DNA of 64,000 nt, taken from assembly GCA_964586235.1 (NCBI GenBank), contig CAZPIO010000012.1, positions 1 to 64,000 of the forward strand. Reading direction: 5' to 3'. Every line of letters begins with the position of its first letter. The first letter of the stretch is position 1. This DNA comes from JAUCQB01 sp964586235 (GTDB lineage: Bacteria > Planctomycetota > Phycisphaerae > UBA1845 > PWPN01). The notes beneath the pieces were generated by a model, which was not told the DNA's origin, made no database searches, and saw nothing but the letters and a program-made list of their open reading frames with translations. Both the position numbers and the translations under genes were made by a program. Shown here piece by piece: positions 7,507-16,942 of this stretch.

Positions 7507-9681
7507 TCACTTCCACCTAGCTTCGATGGTGAGGCCGGCCGGCTCGTTCGGGAATTGCGCGAGGACCGTGCCGCCCTCCTCAGTCCAGCGGACTTCCCGC
7601 TGACCACCGCCGAGGTCACGGGCGGTGAGGCTTGCCAGCGACTTGCCGGCGGTGAAGATGCGCAGCACGCCCGGCGTCTCGGCGGGGCCGCGCACGACGA
7701 CACGCAACCCGGCGCGATCCGACTTGGCCTCCATGAGCCTGTGCGTGGTATGCAGAACGCACGGTTTGCCGGCTTCCTTTCCGCTTCCGGACATGATTTC
7801 GGTCACATCGCGGAACACGCCACCGCTGCCCGGCGCGAGGGTCACGTCTCTGACCAGCGGGAAGCCGGGATCGAGCACGTTAATGAATGTTCCGCTGAGT
7901 TTCGTGGCTTCCGCGCCTGCTCGGGCGATTACATAGGGGCCCCGCTTCACGCACAAATAGCCCGGCGCGACAAACTCGCCGGCCGTCTTCGCCTTGCTCT
8001 GTGCGAGCTTGAGCAACGGCAGGTAGTCGTCCCTCGCCGCCGCCGGCCGCCCGAACTCGCGGGCGGAGATCGGGCGGCGCAGGACCCAGCCTTTGCCCAC
8101 CGCCGTGTCCGCTGATCCGTCGACGTCTCTGGCACCCAGTTCGTTCATCAGGTGATGAAGCGGTGAGGCGAAACCCGCCTTGCGCCACCAGAATGCCGCC
8201 CCGTCGAGGTCGTCGGCCGGACCCAGAACGACAAGCACGCCACCGTTGTTGACCCAGCGTGACAGTGCATCATGAGGCTTCGCATCCATCGGCTTAAAGG
8301 CCTCATACGACAGAACGATGACCTTGAACTTCGACAGGTACTTCGGCTCGGCGAATCGCTCCAGCAGGCAGGCCGCGGCCGGCGCGCCCGCCCTCACGAG
8401 CGGCATCGTCAGGCCGTAAGCAACCTGCAGAGGCGGAGGCGGCTCTTTTTCCCACATCAGCGTGTCGGAGACGGCCACGCCGACACGGTCCGGCGAGTCA
8501 GCGGCCGGCGAGTCCTTCCTGTCGAACGGGTTCCACGTCCCGCCCAGCGGAATCTCCTGAAGAACCTGCGTGGCGGAGAGGACGATAATACGAAAACGCT
8601 CGGGGGCCGGCGTACCGCCGCCGGTCTTGTGATTCGGGAGGAAGATCCGGTCCGGCCAGGGCATCACCTCGTAGGAGTCGACCTCGGTGAACATCAGCAT
8701 GGCCGTCACGCACTGGATGTACCATTCCTCGAACTCCGACCATTCATGCTTGGGGTCGTCCTCGACGGGATCGACCAGCAGCCAGAGCTTGCGGTTGGTG
8801 CCGCTGCTCAGGGCGGTGAAGAAGTCATAGAGGCAGTAGGCCGAGTCAAAGAAGCTCTTGTCCCGCGAATTGTAGCTGTGCATCGCCCAGTTCACCGGTC
8901 CGGTCCAGATCTGACCGATATAGCCGTCCAGCCCCTTGACCGACAGCGAGGTGCCCAGCGGAGCGGTCAATCGCGCGGCCACGTTGCTGTAGATGCTGTG
9001 AATCGGGACGACGAAGTCGACGCGGCGACCGATCTCTCGTGAACGCCTCTCAACGGTGCGGCACAGACGCTCTTCGAGTCTGGCGTACAGCTCGTTCTTG
9101 AGCTGAGCGGTGAGGAAACGCGCCTCCGCCGACGAGTTCTCAGGCTGCCAGGGCTTGCCGTGACGTTCGGTCCAGAGTGTGCGAAACACCTCCTCATAAC
9201 CGGTATCGACGTGGGCCAGCGGCTCCTCGGGCAGAATCGCATCGGCACCGGCATCGATCGATCGGATAGCCATTTCCTCGAGGTAACGAGTCCAGCCCTC
9301 GGTCGGGAGCATGTATGGCCGGATGCCGCCACACATTCGGACATCGCCCTTCGCGTCGCGCTCGACCTCCTGCGGGTGCGGCGTGCCGTCCCACTTGCCG
9401 GTCCAATACTGGTTGGCCCCGTCGGAATCGGCAAAGAACATCCGCCCCATGGTGTAGCCGTGCTGCTTCCATGATCCGATGGAGTTCGCCAGCCTGACCG
9501 GGTCAGCCGCGTGCTGATGAATGATGACGGCATCGACGGCCAGCGCCACCCGCGGATCGTAGGCGGTGTTGGTCTGCAGGCAGGTCTTGCATTTCACGAA
9601 GGGCACCGGGGCGGTCGGTGTCTGACCGGCAAACGCCCAGGACGGCAGAAACACAACCAGAGAAACGAATAAGAACCGCAT
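7507..9681 (-). CDS. Secreted TIM-barrel-like protein of unknown function
   Basis: 724 residues, ATG start with AAGGGGA upstream. A signal peptide (MRFLFVSLVVFLPSWAFA) precedes a region with glycosidase-like traits: acidic strand ends in AGADAILPEEPLAHVDTG, a long helix rich in Arg/Glu, VVPIHSIYSN, and a Trp-rich PVNWAMHSYN segment. The second half has a glutamine-amidotransferase-like fold signature (FKVIVLSYEAFKPMDAKPHD followed by WVNNGGVLVVLGP), as seen in multidomain glycoside hydrolases such as GH42, and ends with beta-sandwich segments. It is 31 bp downstream of the ABC-F gene and may be cotranscribed. The enzyme class is inference only. Confidence 0.7.
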   Translation of the reverse strand: MRFLFVSLVVFLPSWAFAGQTPTAPVPFVKCKTCLQTNTAYDPRVALAVDAVIIHQHAADPVRLANSIGSWKQHGYTMGRMFFADSDGANQYWTGKWDGTPHPQEVERDAKGDVRMCGGIRPYMLPTEGWTRYLEEMAIRSIDAGADAILPEEPLAHVDTGYEEVFRTLWTERHGKPWQPENSSAEARFLTAQLKNELYARLEERLCRTVERRSREIGRRVDFVVPIHSIYSNVAARLTAPLGTSLSVKGLDGYIGQIWTGPVNWAMHSYNSRDKSFFDSAYCLYDFFTALSSGTNRKLWLLVDPVEDDPKHEWSEFEEWYIQCVTAMLMFTEVDSYEVMPWPDRIFLPNHKTGGGTPAPERFRIIVLSATQVLQEIPLGGTWNPFDRKDSPAADSPDRVGVAVSDTLMWEKEPPPPLQVAYGLTMPLVRAGAPAAACLLERFAEPKYLSKFKVIVLSYEAFKPMDAKPHDALSRWVNNGGVLVVLGPADDLDGAAFWWRKAGFASPLHHLMNELGARDVDGSADTAVGKGWVLRRPISAREFGRPAAARDDYLPLLKLAQSKAKTAGEFVAPGYLCVKRGPYVIARAGAEATKLSGTFINVLDPGFPLVRDVTLAPGSGGVFRDVTEIMSGSGKEAGKPCVLHTTHRLMEAKSDRAGLRVVVRGPAETPGVLRIFTAGKSLASLTARDLGGGQREVRWTEEGGTVLAQFPNEPAGLTIEARWK

Positions 9682-9712
9682 CTTGCGTCCCCTTGCTTAA
9701 TCCATGAAAGAC

Positions 9713-11662
9713 TCACAACTCCTCTTCGGCCCGACGTTCCCACTCCTCGTTCAACGCCCGCAGCTCGGCTCGCAGCGCCTCGACATCCGACCGCAAACCA
9801 CGAGCCCGCTCGGCGTCGCGATAGACGGACGGGTCGGCGAACAACGCCTCCGTCCGCGTCAGTTTCTCTTCGCGCTGAATGATCTCCTCTTCCAGCCGAC
9901 CGAGCGACCAGCCGGCATGCGGCGAGGACGGCGCGGCCGGGGCCGGAGCGGTTCGTTTCACGTTCTGCCGGGCCCGCAGACGGGCCTCGCGCCGGGCCTG
10001 CTTGCGGGCCTCCTCCTCGGCCGCGAGACGTTCGCGCTCACGCTGGGCAACCCGCTGCTCGTATGTCGACCAGTTGCCGATGAGCAGTTCGTACTTGCCC
10101 CGCTCCGGAAGCACCAGCAGGCGGTTGACGACGCGGTCGAGGAAGTAGCGGTCGTGACTGACCAGCAGGATTGCCCCGTCGTACTCGATGAGGGCCTCTT
10201 CCAGTGCTTCCCTGGCAGGAATATCCAGGTGATTGGTCGGCTCGTCAAGGATCAGGACTTGCGGGTTGGTCCAGACCAGTCTGGCCAGCACGGCGCGGCT
10301 CTGCTCGCCGCCCGAAAGGTCGCACACCTGCTTATATACGTCGTCCCCGAAGAAGAGGAACCTCGCCAGGAAGGAGCGGATCCTGGCCTCCAGCGGGCCG
10401 GTCGGTCGCTCCACAATCACGTCGATCACGCGATGGTCGACATTCAGCCCGGCGTGCTCCTGGTCGTAGTAGCCGATCTCGAGGTTTTCGAAGAGCCGGA
10501 CCTCGCCGGCGTCGGCTTCGACCAGCCGCATGGCCATCTTGAGCAGCGTGCTCTTGCCCACGCCGTTCGGCCCGATGATGCCGATCTTTTCGCCGCGATA
10601 GATCTCGAGGTCGAAGTCGTCAAAGAGGACGATGTCGCCGTAGGCCTTGCGCACACCGGTACAGCGCAGGACCATTTCGCCGGCGCGACGGCTGGGGGTG
10701 AGGCGGATGGCCATCCGCCGCTGGAGATAGCCGGGCTTTTCGAGGACCTCGCCTTCGCTTTCGAGCCTTGCGACGTGCTTGAGCCGGCCGGCGGCCTGTC
10801 GCGAGCGCGATTTGTCGGCCTTGACCCGCTCGGCGTACTCACGCTGGTGTTCGAGCCACTCCTGCTGTTTCGTGAACTCGCGTTCGGCGGTCAGTTGACG
10901 CGTGAGCTTGCTCTCGGCGTAGTCGGAGTAGCCGCACGGGTACACGGTGATACGCCGGCGGTCGAGATCGGCGATCTTGCCGACGACCCGATCGAGCAGA
11001 TAGCGGTCGTGCGAGACGACGATGGCCGAACCCTCGTATCCGGCCAGGAAGTCTTCGAGGAATCGGGTGGCCTCGATGTCCAGGTGGTTCGTCGGCTCGT
11101 CGAGAAGCAGCAGGTCGGCCTCCTGGAGCAGCATCTGGGCGAGGGCGGCGCGGCACTTCTGGCCGCCGGACAGCGCCGAGATGGGCAGGTCGTAGCTGGC
11201 GGGCGCGAAGCCGAGCCCGCCAAGCACAGTCTTGACCAGCGTTTCGTATTTGTACCCCCCCGCTGATTCGAGACGATGCTGCAATTCCTCGTATTCGCCC
11301 AGCAGATCCTCATACTGGTCGGTGTCGTGGTGGTCGGCCAGGCGTTGGCCCACGTCGCCGAGACGCCTCTCCAGTTCCTGGAGATGGTCGAACGTCGTGG
11401 AGACCTCGGCCAGCAGCGTGTTGGCAGAATCCAGCACCGGCTCCTGCGGCAGGTAGGCAATCCGGAGGTCGCGGGTCCGCGAGATCGTCCCGATTTGCGG
11501 CGCGATCTGCCCGAGGATCAACCGGAACAGCGTCGTCTTGCCCGACCCGTTCGGGCCGACCATGCCGACCTTCTCGCCGCGATGGATGGTCCAGTCGAGG
11601 CCGTCAAAGAGGACCTGGCCTTCATAACCGAAGTACACATCCTGGAGCGACACGATCGCCAT
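9713..11662 (-). CDS. ABC-F family ATPase
   Basis: 649 residues from the ATG at 11662; the open frame extends to a TTG at 11698 but homologues usually begin at a MxIVSLxDVxFxYxGQ segment. There is no clear ribosome-binding site for either. Two ABC cassettes are present: the first has Walker A GPNGSGKTT and the signature LSGGQKCRAAL with Walker B LLLLDEPTNHLD, the second GPNGVGKST, LSGGEQSRAVL and LILDEPTNHLD. A charged linker joins them and the C-terminus is a coiled coil. No membrane domain exists, as is normal for ABC-F proteins, which act on ribosomes in translation or antibiotic protection. The exact subfamily cannot be fixed. Confidence 0.93.
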   Translation of the reverse strand: MAIVSLQDVYFGYEGQVLFDGLDWTIHRGEKVGMVGPNGSGKTTLFRLILGQIAPQIGTISRTRDLRIAYLPQEPVLDSANTLLAEVSTTFDHLQELERRLGDVGQRLADHHDTDQYEDLLGEYEELQHRLESAGGYKYETLVKTVLGGLGFAPASYDLPISALSGGQKCRAALAQMLLQEADLLLLDEPTNHLDIEATRFLEDFLAGYEGSAIVVSHDRYLLDRVVGKIADLDRRRITVYPCGYSDYAESKLTRQLTAEREFTKQQEWLEHQREYAERVKADKSRSRQAAGRLKHVARLESEGEVLEKPGYLQRRMAIRLTPSRRAGEMVLRCTGVRKAYGDIVLFDDFDLEIYRGEKIGIIGPNGVGKSTLLKMAMRLVEADAGEVRLFENLEIGYYDQEHAGLNVDHRVIDVIVERPTGPLEARIRSFLARFLFFGDDVYKQVCDLSGGEQSRAVLARLVWTNPQVLILDEPTNHLDIPAREALEEALIEYDGAILLVSHDRYFLDRVVNRLLVLPERGKYELLIGNWSTYEQRVAQRERERLAAEEEARKQARREARLRARQNVKRTAPAPAAPSSPHAGWSLGRLEEEIIQREEKLTRTEALFADPSVYRDAERARGLRSDVEALRAELRALNEEWERRAEEEL

Positions 11663-11753
11663 GTCGCGATGATATTCGACGAGCGGGGGCAAAGCCAATG
11701 GCTGAGGGTTCTGATCTGCTCAGAATAAGGAAGAGAGCGCCCTTTGCCGCTGG

Positions 11754-14717
11754 TCACGGGTTGACGCAGGTCGGATCGACCGGGACCTTGGGACCGCTCA
11801 GGCAACGATACAGAAGTGCGAAGTCGGCCGCGTCCACGTCCTGGTCGCCGTCCAGTCGGACAGCCAGACAGCCCGGGTCCAACTGCGGGACCGCCGGCCC
11901 GCTCAGGCACGCCTGCAGGTAGCCGAAGTCCTTTTGGTCGACGTCGCCGTCACGGTCGAAGTCCGCTTTGACCGTCTCGATCGTGAGCTGAACGGTGACC
12001 GTCTCCGGACTGTTGTAGGCCTCGTTCGAAGAAATGGTGATCGTGCCTGTGTGCTGGCCTGGGGGCAAGTCGGCGAGATGGTAAGTGACCGTGATTGGAT
12101 CGGCCTGACCGCTCGAGGAGCCGGATGCCGGCTCAACACCGAGCCACGGAACATCCGTTTCGATCGTGTAATTGAGAGTGTCCGCGCCGCCGCTGGCCAC
12201 CGTGAAGGTATCGTCCGCAAGGCCGATGGCAACATAGGCAGTGTGGGTGAAGCTTGTCGGACTCAGAACGATTGGTGCGTCGGGCGTGTCAAGACCGAAG
12301 ATGAGCATAGTCAACGTGGCATTGTCGAAGGTCATCGTGAAATCGGAAGACTCGATCTGGCCGGTAAGATCAGTCTCCGTCCATCCGACAACCTCCGTAT
12401 TGTAGCTGCGCGTCACCAGGCTGGTGTCGCCGCTGTGGGCTGCGAGGGTCCTCTTTGTGATCGACGCGATGGTGACGGGAGCCGGAAAGTCCTGCAGGCG
12501 GATTCGAACCTGCTTGTCATCCGTTTCGGACAGATTGATCGCCCACAGGATGAGGCTCCGGTAGCGGCTGTCGCGAGTCGTGTACAGGCGGAACGGGCCA
12601 TCGACGAGGCTGTCAAGGAGCCGATCCGGCAGATACGTCTGCAGGGCCTTGAACACCTTGAAGCACGGGACTTCGACGCCCACCTTGTTGGGGATGTTGG
12701 GCTGGTCCCAGTACTGCGCGGCCAGGATACTCATCTCGATGAACGAGAAGACATCCTCGGCGGTGCCGAGTCCCTGGGCAACCGTCTGGCCGAGGCCGTA
12801 GTAGTACGATCCCTGCCAGGAACTCGTGTTCCATTCGCTCAGTATCAGCGGCGTGTCCGCGGGACGGTTGTTGGCGACGAGCCGATCGACGATCTTCTGT
12901 CTGGCATCGATTTGTGCGGCTTTCTGGACGTTGATTCCCCGCATGATGAAGAACGGATCAAGAATGCCGCCGGTGTTGTCGCGGGTGATGGCGTAGAGAT
13001 TGCCGTAAGGATGGTAGGCCACCAGGTCGACCTGGTTGGTCGGGTTGCTGAAGACCGCGTCCAGCCAGGCGTTGCCGTTGTTGGCGGTCATGCAGCCGGG
13101 GCCGACCTTGATGGTCGGGTCCCTGGCCAGCATGGCCGTGCTGATGATGTGATAGCGGTTGGCGTAGTCTTCGGGCGTCAGCGCCGGGGGCGGATAAGGA
13201 CCCTCGGGCTCGTTTCCGACCTCCCACCAGACGACCTTGGGAACCGGGGGCTCATCCGGTGCGAGGAGCTTGTCATCAGCGCCCCAGTTCAATGAGTCAA
13301 GCAGTGCCTGCTCTTCGGAAGTCAGCAGGTCGCCCTGACGCCTGGTCTGAACGAGCACGTTGCAGTAGTAGACCCAATCGGCGGCCAGCGCGGCCAGCGT
13401 CTCCGGCGTCTGATCAGTATAGACCCAGACATTGTTGGTCTCGTTGTCGTTGCCCGTGCCGATGCCTCGCGTGTTGGTGAGGATCTGGAGATAGGAGTTG
13501 CGGTCGCGGGCATAGCGAAGGTATTGGAGCGTGGAGGTACTGTTCGAGCCCCACTGGGCCGTGCGGGTCTTCCAGTTGTAGCCGTCGCCGCCGAATCGCA
13601 TGCTGGTGTTTCGACTGACATCAAGGTTGTAGTTAATGACCGTGCTGTTGAACATCTTAGGCTGGGCATCCATGCCATGCACGCCCTTGTTGATCGTGAT
13701 TCCATCGGCGGCGCAGTTGATCGCCCGCTCGATCAGCGCGGTCGTTCCGCCGGCGGCCGGCCCCCACGCCGAGGGGCACGTACCAGAATCGCTGTTGAAC
13801 GCCCGAACGGTGAAGCCGTAGGCCGTACCGGAGATCAATCCGGTGACCGTCCGGGTGCCCCAGGCGGCCTTGGTCTGCCAGGCGGGGAAGCTGCCGACGG
13901 TGCCGTCGGCCTGAACGTACTCGTAGCCCATCACCACCAACGCGGGGTCCCGAGACGGCGGCGAAATACGAATGGCAAAGAGATCGACGTCGGAATCGGC
14001 GGAGTTGATCGCGACGTCAAGTGTGCTGGCGGTCGGATTGGCGACCACCGGGGCCGAGGGCGTAGCGGGCGTTTGCGTGCAGGGGACGGACACGACAAGG
14101 AACTCGTCCGGATTATCGACCCAGCCCACTTTGCAGTAATCCGAGTTGTTGGGTCCGTCGTCGGCGGTCATGGCCCAGCAGTCGGCGTCGTTAATCACCG
14201 GATTGTCGGCCCAAGCAGCCTTGACCGTGAAGGTGAATGTGACCGTGCGCGTGCCGGTTCCGCCGGTCGCGCTGCCGGCAGGCTCCATCAGGCAGCTCAC
14301 CGGGGTTATGTACGTCGTTCCTCCATGGGCATCGGCGCAATAGGCCCAGCGCCCGGGACTGGCCGTGCTGCCCGAAGGAACACTGGCATCCGCGAAGACC
14401 CAGGTACCGGTTCCGGCGTAGGTGGTGATGTCAGAATCGGCCTGGCCCCAGGCCAGATATCCCCGGCCTCTGGTCGAGTCAGAGCCGGACTCGGTCCGGT
14501 TGAAGAGGACACGGACGCTGCGGATATCGTCGTAGCCGGCGACGCCGCTGGCCGTCAGGGTGACCGTGTGCTGCGTCATATCGTCCGCGACGAGCACGGA
14601 GGAACTCATCACCGGCAGGCTGGAAATGCTGATCCTGCTTGCCCAGGCGGGACAGGCGGCGGTGGCCAACAGAAAGGCGGTAATCGGGTTGCTGAACCGC
14701 TTGCCTATCATCTTCAA
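11754..14717 (-). CDS. Secreted GH-A-like glycosidase with Fn3, BACON and dockerin-like modules
   Basis: 987 residues from a TTG at 14717 (GAGGAA five bases upstream); an ATG two codons later at 14711 is an alternative. Order: signal peptide, a beta-sandwich with Cys, an Fn3 domain (TPATPSAPVVANPTAS), a TIM-barrel region with WWEVGNEPEG near residue 497 (acid/base NE motif of clan GH-A) and LILSEWNTSS near 623 (nucleophile E), a beta domain, a BACON-like domain (LSPTSFTHTAYVAIGL...TITISSNEAYNSPETVTV) and a paired dockerin-like tail (DFDRDGDVDQKDFG; LDGDQDVDAADF). The layout recalls GH51/GH39-type arabinofuranosidase relatives; the substrate is unproven. Confidence 0.82.
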   Translation of the reverse strand: MKMIGKRFSNPITAFLLATAACPAWASRISISSLPVMSSSVLVADDMTQHTVTLTASGVAGYDDIRSVRVLFNRTESGSDSTRGRGYLAWGQADSDITTYAGTGTWVFADASVPSGSTASPGRWAYCADAHGGTTYITPVSCLMEPAGSATGGTGTRTVTFTFTVKAAWADNPVINDADCWAMTADDGPNNSDYCKVGWVDNPDEFLVVSVPCTQTPATPSAPVVANPTASTLDVAINSADSDVDLFAIRISPPSRDPALVVMGYEYVQADGTVGSFPAWQTKAAWGTRTVTGLISGTAYGFTVRAFNSDSGTCPSAWGPAAGGTTALIERAINCAADGITINKGVHGMDAQPKMFNSTVINYNLDVSRNTSMRFGGDGYNWKTRTAQWGSNSTSTLQYLRYARDRNSYLQILTNTRGIGTGNDNETNNVWVYTDQTPETLAALAADWVYYCNVLVQTRRQGDLLTSEEQALLDSLNWGADDKLLAPDEPPVPKVVWWEVGNEPEGPYPPPALTPEDYANRYHIISTAMLARDPTIKVGPGCMTANNGNAWLDAVFSNPTNQVDLVAYHPYGNLYAITRDNTGGILDPFFIMRGINVQKAAQIDARQKIVDRLVANNRPADTPLILSEWNTSSWQGSYYYGLGQTVAQGLGTAEDVFSFIEMSILAAQYWDQPNIPNKVGVEVPCFKVFKALQTYLPDRLLDSLVDGPFRLYTTRDSRYRSLILWAINLSETDDKQVRIRLQDFPAPVTIASITKRTLAAHSGDTSLVTRSYNTEVVGWTETDLTGQIESSDFTMTFDNATLTMLIFGLDTPDAPIVLSPTSFTHTAYVAIGLADDTFTVASGGADTLNYTIETDVPWLGVEPASGSSSGQADPITVTYHLADLPPGQHTGTITISSNEAYNSPETVTVQLTIETVKADFDRDGDVDQKDFGYLQACLSGPAVPQLDPGCLAVRLDGDQDVDAADFALLYRCLSGPKVPVDPTCVNP

Positions 14718-14835
14718 TTCTGTTCCTCGTATTCGGCCGGCCGATCATTGCCGGCAGTCCCGGCAGAACAATCCCGCCTTGTTGTGCCCGATGCCGCCCC
14801 CGATTTGACCGGCCACGCAAGCCGCACACCTTCTG

Positions 14836-16542
14836 TCAATCCGCGCAATCCGGATGGGCCGCAACGTTCGGCCCGCTCACGCAGCCCTGAAAGATCCTGA
14901 AATCATCGAAGTCGACATCATTGTCAGCATCGAGGCGGGCGCCGGCACAGGCCGGGTTGGTTTGCTCGACGCCGGGGCCGCAGAAGCACCGCTGCACGAG
15001 GCCGAAATCGGCCTGATCCACATCACCGTCGTCGTCGAAGTCCGCCGGAACCGGGAGCGTGCAACCATACTCGTCAACGGATGCTCCCTGAAGGGTGTTC
15101 AGGCAGAGATCACACGCGGTGCCCACTCCGTCGCCGTCTTCGTCATCCTGATCCGCGTTGTCGCGCAGCGGGCAGTTGTCATCCGCATTGGCTACGCCGT
15201 CGCCATCTATGTCGTCGTCGCAGGCGTCGCCCAGCCCATCCTCGTCCGTATCCAACTGGTCCGTGTTTGCCGCATTCGGGCAATTGTCGCAGGCGTCTCC
15301 AGGGCCGTCGTCGTCGCTGTCCGTCTGATCGGGGTTGGGCACGTCCGGGCAATTGTCGAACCGCGCCTCGTACAGGTAGACGCTGTAGGGCTCCCAGGTG
15401 GATGCGACCAGGTACATTCTCTGGCCGCCGTGGGTGAGAAGAGCGTCGGTCGTGTAGGTGCCGTAGTAGGTCCATTCGTGCCCGCCGTCGGTGAGGTTGG
15501 CCATCAGCAGCTTTTCCTGGCTCCAGGGGCCGGTAATCTGATCCGCCGTGTAATAGAACGCGCCGCCGCCGGTGGCCGCCGGGCAGGGTCTGCCGGTGAT
15601 GAGGAGAAACTTCTTGAGAAACGGGTTGTAGATGATCGAGAACTCGGCAATCGTGATAAGCGGCTCCTGCTGGGCCCAGGGCAGCTCGTCGTAGTTCTTG
15701 GCCAGGCTCCAGTCCGGGTCCTTCGGGACGATCAACCACGGGGCGGCCTGTATCACGGCCTCATCCATCGTGGGCTGAGACCAGTTATCATCGCCCATGA
15801 AATAGGTCCACGGCACCGTTCCGCCCGCGTTCAGGAACTCCTCGATCGGAGTGCGTGCGAGCTTCACGCCGCCGAACCGGCCGGAGGGACTGCCCATCAT
15901 GTAGATGTGGCCGCCGTCCCGATCGACCCAGAATGAGGCCATGCCGAAATGAAAGTGGGCATTCGGGGCACCCGTGCCGGTCCACCGGTACACGCCGGTC
16001 TTGTAAGGATGAAACACTCCGGCTTGCTCGTCGTACTTTGCGAGCCAGGAGTTGTAAGTATGGTGGTCATGGCCTCCGACTTCGAGGACCTCCATGTATT
16101 GGGCGAACATGCCGGCGGAGGCTGAGCCGCTCACCGTGAACATCGCGTTGGGGATCACGTAACTGGGCCTGGGGGACAGCGCGGTGAAGGGAATGGTAGT
16201 GCAATTCAAGTACCCCTCCATCACGATACCATCGGCGGGCACGATATCGGACGAGTAGGCCACCAGGAAGTTCGCTGCCGGCGTCCACGACTGGCCGGCG
16301 ATATTGGCATCGCCGAGATTGAACCACAGCTTCCCCTGGTAGAGAGTCATCGGTCCGAGATCGATGCCCAACACCCCCTTGAAGCCGTCGTTCAATACGG
16401 TAATCCCGGCATCCGTGTCCCAGGTGCGGGTGCTTCCAAAGATCTTGCAGATCCGCCGGGTCGCGACCTCGTCATCGGCCAGGAGGGTGCTCGAAGCCAG
16501 CGACAACAACGGCAACATGACCCAGGCCGACGCTCGATTCAT
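14836..16542 (-). CDS. Secreted DUF4185-like protein with TSP3 repeats and dockerin-like tail
   Basis: 568 residues from the ATG at 16542, which has AGGA eight bases upstream; an ATG three codons earlier overlaps that site and is less likely. After a signal peptide (WVMLPLLSLASSTLLA) comes a five-blade-propeller-like region with HFHFGMASFWVDRDGGHIYM, IIYNPFLKKFLLITG and YYTADQITGPWS, as in DUF4185 and GH43-like proteins. Then a calcium-binding run of thrombospondin type 3 repeats (DQTDSDDDGPGDACDNCP and relatives), and a paired dockerin-like tail (DFDDDGDVDQADFG; LDADNDVDFDDF). It follows the same secreted-enzyme theme as its minus-strand neighbours. Carbohydrate binding or hydrolysis is inferred. 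Confidence 0.8.
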   Translation of the reverse strand: MNRASAWVMLPLLSLASSTLLADDEVATRRICKIFGSTRTWDTDAGITVLNDGFKGVLGIDLGPMTLYQGKLWFNLGDANIAGQSWTPAANFLVAYSSDIVPADGIVMEGYLNCTTIPFTALSPRPSYVIPNAMFTVSGSASAGMFAQYMEVLEVGGHDHHTYNSWLAKYDEQAGVFHPYKTGVYRWTGTGAPNAHFHFGMASFWVDRDGGHIYMMGSPSGRFGGVKLARTPIEEFLNAGGTVPWTYFMGDDNWSQPTMDEAVIQAAPWLIVPKDPDWSLAKNYDELPWAQQEPLITIAEFSIIYNPFLKKFLLITGRPCPAATGGGAFYYTADQITGPWSQEKLLMANLTDGGHEWTYYGTYTTDALLTHGGQRMYLVASTWEPYSVYLYEARFDNCPDVPNPDQTDSDDDGPGDACDNCPNAANTDQLDTDEDGLGDACDDDIDGDGVANADDNCPLRDNADQDDEDGDGVGTACDLCLNTLQGASVDEYGCTLPVPADFDDDGDVDQADFGLVQRCFCGPGVEQTNPACAGARLDADNDVDFDDFRIFQGCVSGPNVAAHPDCAD

Positions 16543-16825
16543 TGAATTCATCCTCGTCGCGACACAGCCGCAGTCATCAAGTGACCGCGCTCCACCCCCC
16601 GCCAGAGGAGATGCTCAAAGCGGAATGTGTATCTTACCACGACGGCGGTGTTCGTTCAAGAATGTCTTTTGCGGAGGCGAGCAGCAGACTGCTGCTGCCA
16701 ACTGGCGCTGGGGACTGGTGGCAGGAAAGCGCGTTTTCTTCTCCAGCTCCAAGGCCCCGGCCTCGCAAGGATTGGACCTGCTCGGTTGAAGACCAAGGGG
16801 ATGCGCTCATGGCTCGTCAAGAGGC

Positions 16826-16934
16826 GCGGCTGCAAGCCGCTCCTACACCGAGCGCGGCTGCAGGTTGAGCGAAGCGAGACCCGCTGTGGCGGGCCGCTCC
16901 TGCACGAGGATCGCAGTCGGAGACTGCTCCTACA
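16826..16934. repeat. Cluster of three REP-like hairpin units
   Basis: Three short hairpins are each followed by CTCCTRCA: 16826-16847 (stem GCGGCT/AGCCGC), 16881-16904 (GC-rich imperfect stem) and 16914-16934 (stem AGTC/GACT). The cluster occupies part of the 400-bp gap upstream of the GH116 stop codon. The rest of this gap shows no gene. Confidence 0.6.
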
Positions 16935-16942
16935 TATTCTTT

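Noticed and set aside
9704..11266. 520-codon plus-strand frame opposite the ABC-F gene
   Set aside because: The opposite strand encodes two perfect ABC cassettes. The plus frame is a high-G+C shadow.
16826..16934. Possible CRISPR array
   Set aside because: Only three irregular hairpin units with variable spacing, no constant repeat and no cas genes in the window.
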